Part shown: positions 52,080 to 59,416 of the stretch, one piece after another
Numbering within the stretch: the first letter of the stretch is position 1
Layout of the letters: the number at the start of each line of letters is the position of its first letter
Source: Bacillus sp. BGMRC 2118
GTDB lineage: Bacteria; Bacillota; Bacilli; Bacillales; SA4
Direction of reading: 5' to 3'
Assembly (NCBI GenBank): GCA_008364785.1
Contig: VTTJ01000006.1
Span: 186,001 to 250,000, forward strand
Length of the DNA stretch: 64,000 nt
Program-made: the position numbers and the translations under genes
Notes under the pieces: model-generated
The model's input: only the letters and a program-made list of their open reading frames with translations
Databases searched by the model: none
Told to the model about the DNA's origin: nothing

Positions 52080-52169
52080 ATGAGTCACGAATATAAAGGT
52101 GGATTTGCATTAATTGTCGTGCTGTTCATTTTACTAATTATTGTTGGTTCTGCTTATGTAGGTTACTAA
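52080..52169 (+). CDS. YjcZ-type tiny sporulation protein (SscA-like), copy 1
   Basis: A 29-residue peptide: short polar start MSHEYKGG then a single hydrophobic helix FALIVVLFILLIIVG. This is the YjcZ family of tiny spore proteins. B. subtilis SscA (YhzE, 28 residues), needed for coat assembly, belongs here and maps near this locus. AAAGGAGG precedes the ATG. Confidence 0.85.
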   Translation: MSHEYKGGFALIVVLFILLIIVGSAYVGY

Positions 52170-52263
52170 TAAAAAATTAAAGCAAAAAGGAAGATAAACG
52201 CCTATTCGCTTAGGTGAGTAGTTGCATAGGATATGTTAGTTGTTTGCTAAAGGAGGTGTTCAT

Positions 52264-52347
52264 ATGAGCCACGGTTACAATTCAGGTTTCGCGTTAATTG
52301 TTGTGTTGTTTATTTTGTTAGTTATTGTTGGTGCAGCTTGGCTGTAA
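52264..52347 (+). CDS. YjcZ-type tiny sporulation protein (SscA-like), copy 2
   Basis: A 27-residue peptide MSHGYNSG followed by the helix FALIVVLFILLVIVG and AAWL. Strong ribosome site AAAGGAGG before the ATG. It shares FALIVVLFILL with both neighbours, so the three arose by tandem duplication. Confidence 0.85.
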   Translation: MSHGYNSGFALIVVLFILLVIVGAAWL

Positions 52348-52415
52348 TGAAAGTAATAATGGGTAGTGAGAAAGCTGCCAATTTTAAAAATTAAACGAAT
52401 GAGGAGGAATGCTTC

Positions 52416-52499
52416 ATGTCACACAGCTACGGTTCAGGTTTCGCGTTAATCGTTGTATTGTTCATTCTGTTAATTATCATCGGAGCTTCTTGGTTATAA
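52416..52499 (+). CDS. YjcZ-type tiny sporulation protein (SscA-like), copy 3
   Basis: A 27-residue peptide MSHSYGSG then FALIVVLFILLIIIG and ASWL, closest to copy 2. GAGGAGG precedes the ATG. A strong terminator follows, so the three small genes may form one transcript of about 450 bases. Confidence 0.85.
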   Translation: MSHSYGSGFALIVVLFILLIIIGASWL

Positions 52500-52513
52500 G
52501 ATAAAAGTTGAAT

Positions 52514-52549
52514 AAAGAAGGCCATTCGAAAAGTCGAATGGCCTTCTTT
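52514..52549 (+). terminator. terminator after the tiny spore genes
   Basis: AAAGAAGGCCATTCGA, loop AAAG, TCGAATGGCCTTCTTT: 16-bp perfect stem, usable from both sides. Confidence 0.85.
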
Positions 52550-52589
52550 GCATTGCTCTAACGATTCAAAACCGCCTGAGTAAGTGACA

Positions 52590-52769
52590 TTATGTAAATA
52601 ATACCTCTACATATGAGGAAATGAGTAAGATGGTAACTAAAATATTGATTGTGCGAAAAACCTTTGGTTGGCGTTCTTCGGGAATCTCTTTCTGGATACA
52701 AAGTGCATTTGTCATGCGATTAATCATATACAGGATCATTAAAGCTAATGGAATATATAGTATAAACAT
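52590..52769 (-). CDS. small membrane protein
   Basis: A 59-residue protein with an N-terminal helix (FILYIPLALMILYMI), a short charged middle (QKEIPEERQPKVFR) and a second helix (INILVTILLISSYVEVLF). AAGGAGGGG lies a good distance before the ATG. I do not know a family. It is convergent with the tiny spore genes across their terminator. Confidence 0.6.
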   Translation of the reverse strand: MFILYIPLALMILYMINRMTNALCIQKEIPEERQPKVFRTINILVTILLISSYVEVLFT

Positions 52770-52995
52770 GTTTGAGCCCCTCCTTTTTATAGTATAAGAT
52801 AATTACAAGAACATGGAAATATGAAATTTTATTAGAATATTAGATATGTACAGGACGATAAAAGGTTATAATGCTTGATGGAAGGTAATATTGCTAAACT
52901 GAATAAGGAACAATTCTTTTTATTCAATTACCTGACTGGAAAAAAATAGCACAAGAAGAGCTCTTTCTAAAAATTTATGCAGAAAGTGGAGGGAC

Positions 52996-53586
52996 ATGAC
53001 AGTGAATAATTATCGGAAATGGAAACAGGCATTTTTTATATTATTAAGTTCACTTATTCTGTTAGTGGCTGTTATGTTTGGTGCATTCCTCTACTTAGTA
53101 GTAAGTCCTGCTGAAGAGGAAAATTCTCCAAGCGTAGAAATTGTGGAAAATCCTAACTTTACATTAGTGACGAATAAGGAAGGAATCAATAGTTGGATTC
53201 ATAAAGAGTTAACTAAACAGGAACAAAAAGCTAAAAACATTCACTATGAAGTTATCGTGGATGATTACATTTATGTGAATGGGAAATTAATTGTTTTTAA
53301 TCGTGAAATCCCTTTTCAGATGATTTTTGAACCGAGTGTTAACCAGGATAAGGGCTTAACCCTAACTGAGAAAGAAATTAGTCTGGGGATGCTGAATTTA
53401 CCAGGTGAAATTGTATTAGGATTGTTAGACGAACAATTCAATATGCCAAAGTGGGTGTCCATCAGACCGAATCAACAAGAAATTGTTGTGGATATCAAAG
53501 AGATCGAGCTTGAAAAAGGTATGCAACTGTCACTTAAGACCTTCGACTTGTCACAAGATAAAATTGAATTAAATATAAAAAGATAG
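52996..53586 (+). CDS. YpmS-like (DUF2140) protein
   Basis: A 196-residue protein with one N-terminal membrane helix (about 12-35) and an extracytoplasmic domain; the helix followed by PSVEIVENPNFTLVTNKEGINSWI and LPGEIVLGLL resembles the YpmS/DUF2140 family. Function is unknown. In other Bacilli ypmS follows an SGNH-hydrolase gene (ypmR); only about 30 residues of open frame precede it here. AGTGGAGGGA is the ribosome site. Confidence 0.72.
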   Translation: MTVNNYRKWKQAFFILLSSLILLVAVMFGAFLYLVVSPAEEENSPSVEIVENPNFTLVTNKEGINSWIHKELTKQEQKAKNIHYEVIVDDYIYVNGKLIVFNREIPFQMIFEPSVNQDKGLTLTEKEISLGMLNLPGEIVLGLLDEQFNMPKWVSIRPNQQEIVVDIKEIELEKGMQLSLKTFDLSQDKIELNIKR

Positions 53587-53606
53587 AAGCAGTCACTGCT
53601 TCTACC

Positions 53607-54158
53607 CTAGCTCACTTTTTCTGTAGTCATAACTAAAATATCATACCCGCCTTTGTTTTCTTCAAGAAAACATTTTCGAGGAGCTTTCATAAAATGATAG
53701 CTGTACATAATGTCTGAGACACAAATACCAAAATTAATGGCCGCTAATATTGTAAAATAATGAATATACTGCGGAAATAGTAAACTAAGCGATAACAGAA
53801 TAAGAGATACAGTAAATAAAGGTGCTAATACTGTTATAACAGCAACTGGTTTGGATAATAGCTCACAATATTTCACAGTTAAATATGGAAACAAGCCCTT
53901 TTTCTTTACAGTTAATTTTACCTTTTTGCGGAATAACCATAATGATGTTAGATGAATGAGTTGGTGACCAGGTATAAGCAATATCGCGATCATCACTACA
54001 TACATTAAACCACTATCCTCAAGCTGTTTAGATTCGAAAATCATATTCCATACAAGGAATAAAAAAATAAACGCTAAAATGGATGTAAGGAAAGAAAGAA
54101 AAAATAAGCGGTGGAATCCGTAATCTTTTGATAGATTAATGGTTTTCCAGCAGTTCAT
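53607..54158 (-). CDS. DUF3267-like membrane protein
   Basis: A 183-residue protein with four membrane helices (about 18-40, 50-64, 104-125, 130-150). It resembles DUF3267, putative membrane zinc peptidases with a HExxH-like site, but here the motif is HQLIH (His65-His69) with Gln in place of Glu, so peptidase activity is doubtful. Its place between prsA and yhaI is that of B. subtilis yhaJ/yhaK, though I cannot claim orthology. Confidence 0.6.
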   Translation of the reverse strand: MNCWKTINLSKDYGFHRLFFLSFLTSILAFIFLFLVWNMIFESKQLEDSGLMYVVMIAILLIPGHQLIHLTSLWLFRKKVKLTVKKKGLFPYLTVKYCELLSKPVAVITVLAPLFTVSLILLSLSLLFPQYIHYFTILAAINFGICVSDIMYSYHFMKAPRKCFLEENKGGYDILVMTTEKVS

Positions 54159-54303
54159 GCGATATTCACCCCAAAGCCTATAAGTTATAATTCACTTAGT
54201 AACTTTACTTTGTTTAGTAATAAAGGTCAATACTTAAAATGTCGGTTTTAAATATTCTTTTTTTCAGTGAATTTCAAATTTCAAATTGAAAGGGGAGGAC
54301 AGT

Positions 54304-54654
54304 GTGGAATCAATTGAGAAACGATTAGAAAGGCTTGAGTATTATCAAAAGCTAATGATGGATTTTGTTGAACATGACAAGTGGCCATTCCACCAACTAA
54401 TTATGGTCAGACAGTTGACGGAACATGAGGTGAATGAGCTCTTTCAGTTATGTGAATCGTTAACAAGTGAGTATAAACAACAAAAAGCGGAAGGCTTTAT
54501 TAGCTTTACTCCGCTTTTGCATACATTTAAGCAATATTTAAATCCTAAATTATCAAGCTTGGAAGTGATTACGGCGATGGAACAAGAGAAGCTGTTTCTT
54601 CCATTAATGCATGTACTGAAAAATGCTATCATGGAAGAACCAAAAAGAAGGTAG
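54304..54654 (+). CDS. yhaI: DUF1878 protein YhaI
   Basis: A 116-residue helical protein (SIEKRLERLEYYQKLMMDFV; EHDKWPFHQLIM) matching DUF1878, the family of B. subtilis YhaI, which also lies next to hpr. Function unknown. GTG 54304 follows AGGGGAGG by five bases; the TTG at 54286 precedes that site. It is convergent with hpr: the two stops abut. Confidence 0.82.
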   Translation: MESIEKRLERLEYYQKLMMDFVEHDKWPFHQLIMVRQLTEHEVNELFQLCESLTSEYKQQKAEGFISFTPLLHTFKQYLNPKLSSLEVITAMEQEKLFLPLMHVLKNAIMEEPKRR

Positions 54655-55215
54655 TTATTCTACACGTTTGTATAGTTTGCCATCTACTTCGATAAACTCT
54701 CCATCGATATTTTCAATCGATCTTTCGAATATTGTCATAAACTCTTCACCATAAATGTTTCGTAGAATACTCATTAAATCAAGGAAGTCTGGGAACTTCC
54801 CATATAAGTCTTTAATCGGAAGTGAACCACCAAATACTGCATAAGTAGATGGTTTATAACTTTCCATTGAGCTTAGTAGAATTTGTTCTCCTTTTTCCGT
54901 TAGCTCAATGTATGTATTTCGTTTATCATCTTCTTTCTTAGAAAAAGTTAGAAGTTCTCGTTCTTCTAGTTTTTTAGAGAAGTTGAAGGCTGTTGAAACA
55001 TGCATAACTCCAAACTTAGCAATCTCTGATATAGATGCACCCTTCAAATGGTAAGCAATCCATAAGATGTGGTGTTCATTAATATTTAGATCGTAAGGCT
55101 TGATCCAATTCTGCCAATCTTTTTCAATGGACTTCCAAAGTGCTTTACTTAATTGTGCTACCCGTTGGCTATAAATAAGTGCCTCTTTCATAGAGAACTG
55201 ATCGTTATTTTTCAT
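54655..55215 (-). CDS. hpr: MarR-family transition-state regulator ScoC (Hpr)
   Basis: A 186-residue winged-helix protein. The MarR domain (about 20-150) has [28 protein letters not shown] as recognition region and [17 protein letters not shown] as the wing. The HTH text and the extended C-terminus (about 40 residues) match ScoC, the B. subtilis repressor of protease and transport genes in transition state. ATG 55215 follows AAGAAGGTGA; the GTG at 55224 lies inside it. Confidence 0.9.
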   Translation of the reverse strand: MKNNDQFSMKEALIYSQRVAQLSKALWKSIEKDWQNWIKPYDLNINEHHILWIAYHLKGASISEIAKFGVMHVSTAFNFSKKLEERELLTFSKKEDDKRNTYIELTEKGEQILLSSMESYKPSTYAVFGGSLPIKDLYGKFPDFLDLMSILRNIYGEEFMTIFERSIENIDGEFIEVDGKLYKRVE

Positions 55216-55331
55216 CTGCGTCACCTTCTTAAGGGTTTACTAGTCTATTATTCTATTATGCACGTAATCTAGTAAATAATAAAGAATGAATTATGAAAAT
55301 TCAGTAGAAAGACATGACTGAAAACCATCAG

Positions 55332-55709
55332 TTATTCAGTAACCTGATGGCGGTTGGTCGATACAGCATCTTCGAGTTGCTGTAAAGTTTCCTCAATTTC
55401 CTTCATCTCTCGTTGAATAGTAAGTTGATGTGGCTCAATATCTCTTCGCCATTCACTGATTGTCTTTTGAACATCTTCAGTAAATTCTTTTACGACTTGT
55501 GTACCTTCCTTTGTTGATGTTTCTATTAATGTTAAGAAGTCTTTCGCTTCATTTTTTAAGTGGGTAAGTTTCTCAGACAAATCGCGACTATTTACCTTTA
55601 TGGAAGATCTAAGTTCTGATCCTGATTTTGGAGTGGATAGCAGCATTGCTATACTCCCAATTACACCACCAACTACAATGCCTAATACAAATGAATTACT
55701 TTTACTCAT
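55332..55709 (-). CDS. yhaH: YtxH-domain protein YhaH
   Basis: A 125-residue protein with one N-terminal glycine-rich membrane helix (VLGIVVGGVIGSIAMLL, then STPKSGSELR), the YtxH signature, and a long coiled helix. B. subtilis YhaH has this layout and lies between hpr and trpP. General-stress relatives exist; function unknown. Confidence 0.86.
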   Translation of the reverse strand: MSKSNSFVLGIVVGGVIGSIAMLLSTPKSGSELRSSIKVNSRDLSEKLTHLKNEAKDFLTLIETSTKEGTQVVKEFTEDVQKTISEWRRDIEPHQLTIQREMKEIEETLQQLEDAVSTNRHQVTE

Positions 55710-55907
55710 ATTTATTCACCTCTATAACGTAATAATCTTAGTACCACAAGTGGTCTTATAGCAATGTAATTCATGATTAAGTGGAATCATATTCTTCTTA
55801 GTAGTGTCTAGAATCATTGCTATATTTATACATCTAGCCTGTAAAAATAGCTAAACGGTCCTTCAATTAATTATTCGACAGAGTTGTGCAAAATCCTTTC
55901 TTTCTTT

Positions 55908-56133
55908 GAGGCTGTTTTCGCATAGAATATAGTTTTTCGAAAAGGCTCCTTTTCTAAAACTTTGTTGCATTTTGTACAATTATTCTGGGTGTACAACTAG
56001 TTTTAGGTGCAAATTGAGGTTGGAGTAGAAAAGAGCAACTCTCTTAATGAACAGAAGTATCTAGATACTAAGGTAAAAATACGGCTTCCTGGGATTTTTA
56101 CTAGAAGGCAACAATCAATACGAAATCAGCCTT
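55908..56133 (-). mobile_element. MITE-like element with an extra end fragment
   Basis: A near-complete inverted copy spans 55943-56133, from AGGCTCCTTTTCTAAAAC to ACGAAATCAGCCT, with GTGTACAACTAGTTTTAGGTGC and AGAAAAGAGCAACTCTC inside. Directly before it, 55908-55942 carries AGGCTGTTTTCGCATAG and TTTTTCG, an end of a second copy in the opposite orientation. The arrangement suggests one element landed in or beside another. The gap 55710-56286 holds no gene. Confidence 0.75.
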
Positions 56134-56286
56134 CGAATAAGACGGTAAGGTATCTGGGAATCTCTTCGTCAAAGTGGCAGCTGTGAAAGGAAAAAATCAC
56201 TTTATTTGATTTAGCGAACATTTTCATGAAAATTTTCATAAAGCAAACGTAGAATTGCATAGTTATAAAAATAGGGGGATGAATGG

Positions 56287-56481
56287 ATGCTCATAGGATT
56301 AGTGTTACTATGCGGAATAGTTGGTTTCATTTTTTATTTAAAGATGTTCCAATTTTTATTTTCTTCAAAAGTACAAGGTGCATACCCTCCAGTACGAGTG
56401 CTTCGTGAAAAAGCAAAGGCAATGGGAGTAATGGGGACCATATTTATTATATTTTCATGTATTTTATATATGTTTGTCTGA
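56287..56481 (+). CDS. small two-helix membrane protein
   Basis: A 64-residue protein with helices at about 2-18 and 46-63 joined by a positively charged segment (PPVRVLREKAKAMG). No recognised family. AGGGGGATGAATGG precedes the ATG. It converges on trpP. Confidence 0.55.
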   Translation: MLIGLVLLCGIVGFIFYLKMFQFLFSSKVQGAYPPVRVLREKAKAMGVMGTIFIIFSCILYMFV

Positions 56482-56534
56482 TTTTCTGTAACCAACTGTG
56501 TTTAGCTTTTAGTTAAGGTACTATTATTAATAGT

Positions 56535-56566
56535 TGAAAAAACCCCACTTCTTATTGAAATGGGGT
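56535..56566 (-). terminator. terminator of trpP
   Basis: On the minus strand ACCCCA and TGGGGT enclose an imperfect inner stem and run into TTTTTTC. Confidence 0.7.
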
Positions 56567-56575
56567 CGTCATTAT

Positions 56576-57091
56576 TTATACAGTAGTTACTAGGTTTGAA
56601 CGTTTTCCAATCGTTAAAACAATTGGGTATAGTACGGTTAATAAAATGGTATTAACAATGGAAGTCGGGATAACGACAGTTACAAATAAGGCCATGAATC
56701 CAAAACCTTCAGGAAGTCCAAATATGAACAATGCTGATCCTAGGAAGATGGTGCCAGAAATAAGTGTCCCGATACAAGCTAATACACTCGGTGTAAATTT
56801 GAAGGAAAATCGTTTAACTAGCAAATAAGCACCGAAAAATAAAAAAGCAGTAATCGGTTTATCAATGATATTCGGAATTTGACCACTTGGAAAAGTCGTC
56901 GTCAAGGCAGAAATAAACCCTGTACTTAATCCTAACAGCAAAACATACTGTGCCTTAGGGAATAGTAAAATTCCTAGAAACATCATCGTTAAGCTCATAT
57001 CCGGTTTCATTCCAAAAGATGGAATAACAACATGCAATACGGCCCCGATTCCTACAAATAAAGATAACGTTACTAATATTCTTGTGTTCAT
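56576..57091 (-). CDS. trpP: tryptophan transporter TrpP
   Basis: A 171-residue protein with about five to six membrane helices (LFVGIGAVLHVVIPSFGMKPD; GILLFPKAQYVLLLGLSTG; FPSGQIPNIIDKP), matching B. subtilis TrpP (YhaG, 172 residues), the tryptophan uptake protein. ATG 57091 is chosen; the longer frame from 57151 has no ribosome site. The start region carries regularly spaced GAG/TAG triplets, a likely TRAP site, so translation should fall when tryptophan is plentiful. Confidence 0.9.
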   Translation of the reverse strand: MNTRILVTLSLFVGIGAVLHVVIPSFGMKPDMSLTMMFLGILLFPKAQYVLLLGLSTGFISALTTTFPSGQIPNIIDKPITAFLFFGAYLLVKRFSFKFTPSVLACIGTLISGTIFLGSALFIFGLPEGFGFMALFVTVVIPTSIVNTILLTVLYPIVLTIGKRSNLVTTV

Positions 57092-57132
57092 GCTACTCTC
57101 TCCTCTTCTAATCTGTTCTCTTTTTTTCCTCC
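57092..57132 (-). promoter_or_regulatory. TRAP-type RNA binding site over the trpP ribosome site
   Basis: Read on the minus strand toward the ATG: TAG, GAG, GAG, TAG, each separated by exactly two bases (AA, GA, AG), ending one base before the start codon, with further GAG triplets at plus 57118-57120 and 57129-57131. In B. subtilis the tryptophan-activated TRAP protein binds such triplets in trpP mRNA and blocks the ribosome. The ribosome site itself is inside the repeats. Confidence 0.78.
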
Positions 57133-57263
57133 AGTTGTGCACTATTGCCAACTGCGAAGTTAATTTCCATTATATCAGTTTCCTGCAATGGTGAAAAGGG
57201 TATAGGAAAAATAATCAAATCAAGTTACGATAATAGGAAATACCGTGTATAGGAGATGTTCTT

Positions 57264-58145
57264 ATGTACCGCTCTAATAAGCCAATTCATCTAAGTCCTT
57301 ATGATCATCCAGATATATATCCAGGTCCTAGACCACAGGAATCTTTTGTTTTTTATAAAGGAGTTGCCCATAGATTAGAGGATATCCGAAGAACGATGGA
57401 TGAGTCGATTATTCATCTATCGCAAACGAATCATATGTATGGATCACTCATTTCGGATAGCAATGAGAAATTATCCATAAAGGATTTCTTAAGTAAGCTG
57501 AATGAGACACCAATTGAAGAAAGGATACCTGTTATCGCTTACGGCTCAAATGTTTGTTTAGCACAGTTGGTGTACAAATCAAGCCTTAATAAAGATATTT
57601 CAGATCTATATATATGTTATCGTGCCACGATAAAGGATACAGATGTCATATATGGTGCGTTTCTTGCTCCATATGGCTCGCTCCCAGCTATAATCGGACC
57701 AGTGCAAGGAGCAGAAGCAGAGGTTTGGGTCACACTGTTGACACGGGAACAAGTAGAGTTAATGAATCGCACAGAAGGTGGGTATACATTAAGAGCTCAT
57801 CATGGTGGGAAAGTAAGAATGGGAACAAAGGAACAGCTACACACAACGTACGCCTATTATTATCCAAAGGCCTTAATTTTGGAGAATCAATATTACAGAT
57901 TTCAAGACATTCCCGGGAAATCTCCATTACAGGCTGTTTGGCAAGCAGATATGCTGAATACGATACGTGAAATGTGTGAGTTCGAAGGAACAAGAGAAGA
58001 GTTTATCCATCTATTGAGATGGGATTATTCTTATCGTCAATCAATAAAACATAAACTAGATGAACACTCCGATGTGTTTGATCACCCAGATTGGACAGAG
58101 TCACAGACACTACTGTCCATTCGAGAACTTAGACAACAAAAGTAA
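57264..58145 (+). CDS. hypothetical protein with GGCT-like motif
   Basis: A 293-residue soluble protein I cannot name. Residues about 90-100 read VIAYGSNVCLAQL, resembling the YGSN phosphate/substrate loop of gamma-glutamylcyclotransferase-like folds; a later acidic residue in NRTEGGY could be catalytic. The N-terminus (LSPYDHPDIYPGPRPQESFV) is proline-rich. AGGAGATG precedes the ATG. It stands alone between trpP and hit and is not part of the B. subtilis order. Confidence 0.7.
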   Translation: MYRSNKPIHLSPYDHPDIYPGPRPQESFVFYKGVAHRLEDIRRTMDESIIHLSQTNHMYGSLISDSNEKLSIKDFLSKLNETPIEERIPVIAYGSNVCLAQLVYKSSLNKDISDLYICYRATIKDTDVIYGAFLAPYGSLPAIIGPVQGAEAEVWVTLLTREQVELMNRTEGGYTLRAHHGGKVRMGTKEQLHTTYAYYYPKALILENQYYRFQDIPGKSPLQAVWQADMLNTIREMCEFEGTREEFIHLLRWDYSYRQSIKHKLDEHSDVFDHPDWTESQTLLSIRELRQQK

Positions 58146-58198
58146 GGATTATTCGTCAACATGTCAGTAACTCCTCTTATTAACAATGTAAAACGGTC

Positions 58199-58226
58199 AA
58201 AAAAATGACTTGGAGGCCAAGTCATT
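58199..58226 (-). terminator. terminator of hit
   Basis: AATGACTTGG, loop, CCAAGTCATT with a run of T on the minus strand; the stem overlaps the hit stop codon. Confidence 0.8.
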
Positions 58227-58647
58227 CAATGCTTGAAGAGATGGTTGTGGCAATGTCCTTTAATTGTTCTGGAGTATAGTCATTTGCATGTGATTTCCAC
58301 ACAGCACCGAATCCGTCACCTTTTCCGTACCTTGGAATGATATGCAGGTGGAAGTGGAATACAGACTGTCCTGCATGCTCGCCATTGTTGTTAAGTAAGT
58401 TTAATCCGACTGGAGAAAATTCTTTTTTGATTGAGTTAGAGATCTTAGGGACAACCTTGAATATCTCTTGAGCAATCTCTGGTGTTAGTTCAAAAACATT
58501 TTCTTTATGTACTTTTGGTATAACTAGGGTATGTCCTTTAGATACTTGGCTGATGTCTAAGAAGGCAAGTACATGCTCATCTTCATACACTTTTGCACAG
58601 GGAATTTCACCTTGAATGATTTTACAAAAAATACAATCGCTCAACAC
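58222..58647 (-). CDS. hit: HIT family hydrolase
   Basis: A 141-residue nucleotide-binding protein with the histidine triad HFHLHII near residue 100 and an N-terminal cysteine pair CIFCKI typical of zinc-containing Hint proteins. Such enzymes hydrolyse nucleoside phosphoramidates or AMP conjugates. B. subtilis hit is divergent from ecsA in the same way. The GTG at 58647 (or TTG 58644) follows GAAAGGA. Confidence 0.9.
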   Translation of the reverse strand: MLSDCIFCKIIQGEIPCAKVYEDEHVLAFLDISQVSKGHTLVIPKVHKENVFELTPEIAQEIFKVVPKISNSIKKEFSPVGLNLLNNNGEHAGQSVFHFHLHIIPRYGKGDGFGAVWKSHANDYTPEQLKDIATTISSSIE

Positions 58648-58737
58648 AATTCATCCTTTCTAGATTATGCATATAGTTCCATTGTAATGGACGAAAGACT
58701 ACTTTTACAATTGTAACCTTTACTCGTGAAGATTAAA

Positions 58738-58770
58738 CAAAAACAGGATACAGCGTAACGCTGCATCCTG
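58738..58770 (-). terminator. terminator facing the minus strand upstream of hit
   Basis: CAGGATGCAGCG, loop TTA, CGCTGTATCCTG followed on the minus strand by TTTTTGTTTAA: a 12-bp stem with one mismatch. No protein gene lies upstream on that strand between 58771 and about 59400, so it may end a non-coding transcript or antisense reading from ecsA. Confidence 0.65.
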
Positions 58771-58819
58771 CTCGGTTGAAGAGGAGTAAGAAAACGAAAA
58801 TTAATGTTGGTTATTTTTC

Positions 58820-59085
58820 GTAGACACCTCATTCGCTTTTTAATGTAAACCAAACATTTATAAAAATGCTATCATGGTCTACCGTAAACACCTCATTTAA
58901 CATGAATTGTGTTACTTATTATAAAGCAATAGCGAAGTTATCTTTGATAAACACCTCATTTATTTTATGGTAATACCTATTCACGAGATACTAGATCTGC
59001 TCCCAAGCTTACCATCCCCTCACCTTATTTAATGAAGGCTATGAGTTAAATCGATCAAATCCTGCGACAAACACCTCATTTATAA
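58820..59085. repeat. phased array, AAACACCTCATT type
   Basis: Four copies of a 15-base motif near GTAAACACCTCATTT start at 58820, 58884, 58947 and 59067, spaced 64, 63 and 120. Weaker versions (TAAACCAAACATTTAT; TAATACCTATTC) fall about every 21 bases between them. The stretches between strong copies are unique. The gap 58648-59279 has no supported gene apart from the hairpin at 58738. Confidence 0.6.
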
Positions 59086-59279
59086 TTTTTTTACAAATCA
59101 TCACAAGGTCTTACAGGAACGATTGACTCTTTCTTATCTCCTCTTCAAATATTATGATGTCCACTTTACGGTGAAATATTTATCAATAATAAAATTTTTT
59201 TTAAAGAGTATTTTTACCTTTATGGGAAAATTTTGTTAAGATAAAGTGAAACCACAATTAGTGGGGAGGAATTCCACTG

Positions 59280-59339
59280 ATGGTTAGTCGAATATACAGT
59301 GTTCTTATTAGCTTTTCTGTTGTTTACATCTTAGGGTAG
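59280..59339 (+). CDS. possible 19-residue hydrophobic peptide
   Basis: ATG 59280 follows GGGGAGGA by nine bases and encodes a short hydrophobic peptide (VLISFSVVYILG at its end). It lies 77 bases before ecsA. It could be a leader or a membrane micropeptide; chance is not excluded. Confidence 0.3.
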   Translation: MVSRIYSVLISFSVVYILG

Positions 59340-59416
59340 GGTGTAACCGAATAAAATTGTACAAGTTCTTTTATTACTTGAATATATATAAATAACGAAT
59401 GTGAAGGATGGGGATT

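Noticed and set aside
52900..52995. Tail of an SGNH hydrolase gene before the YpmS-like gene
   Set aside because: About 30 residues are open (ending LKIYAESGGT) but there is no start and no clear family signature.
58820..59085. Possible CRISPR with 15-base repeats
   Set aside because: Repeats are too short and degenerate, spacing is irregular (63, 64, 120) and no cas genes are near.
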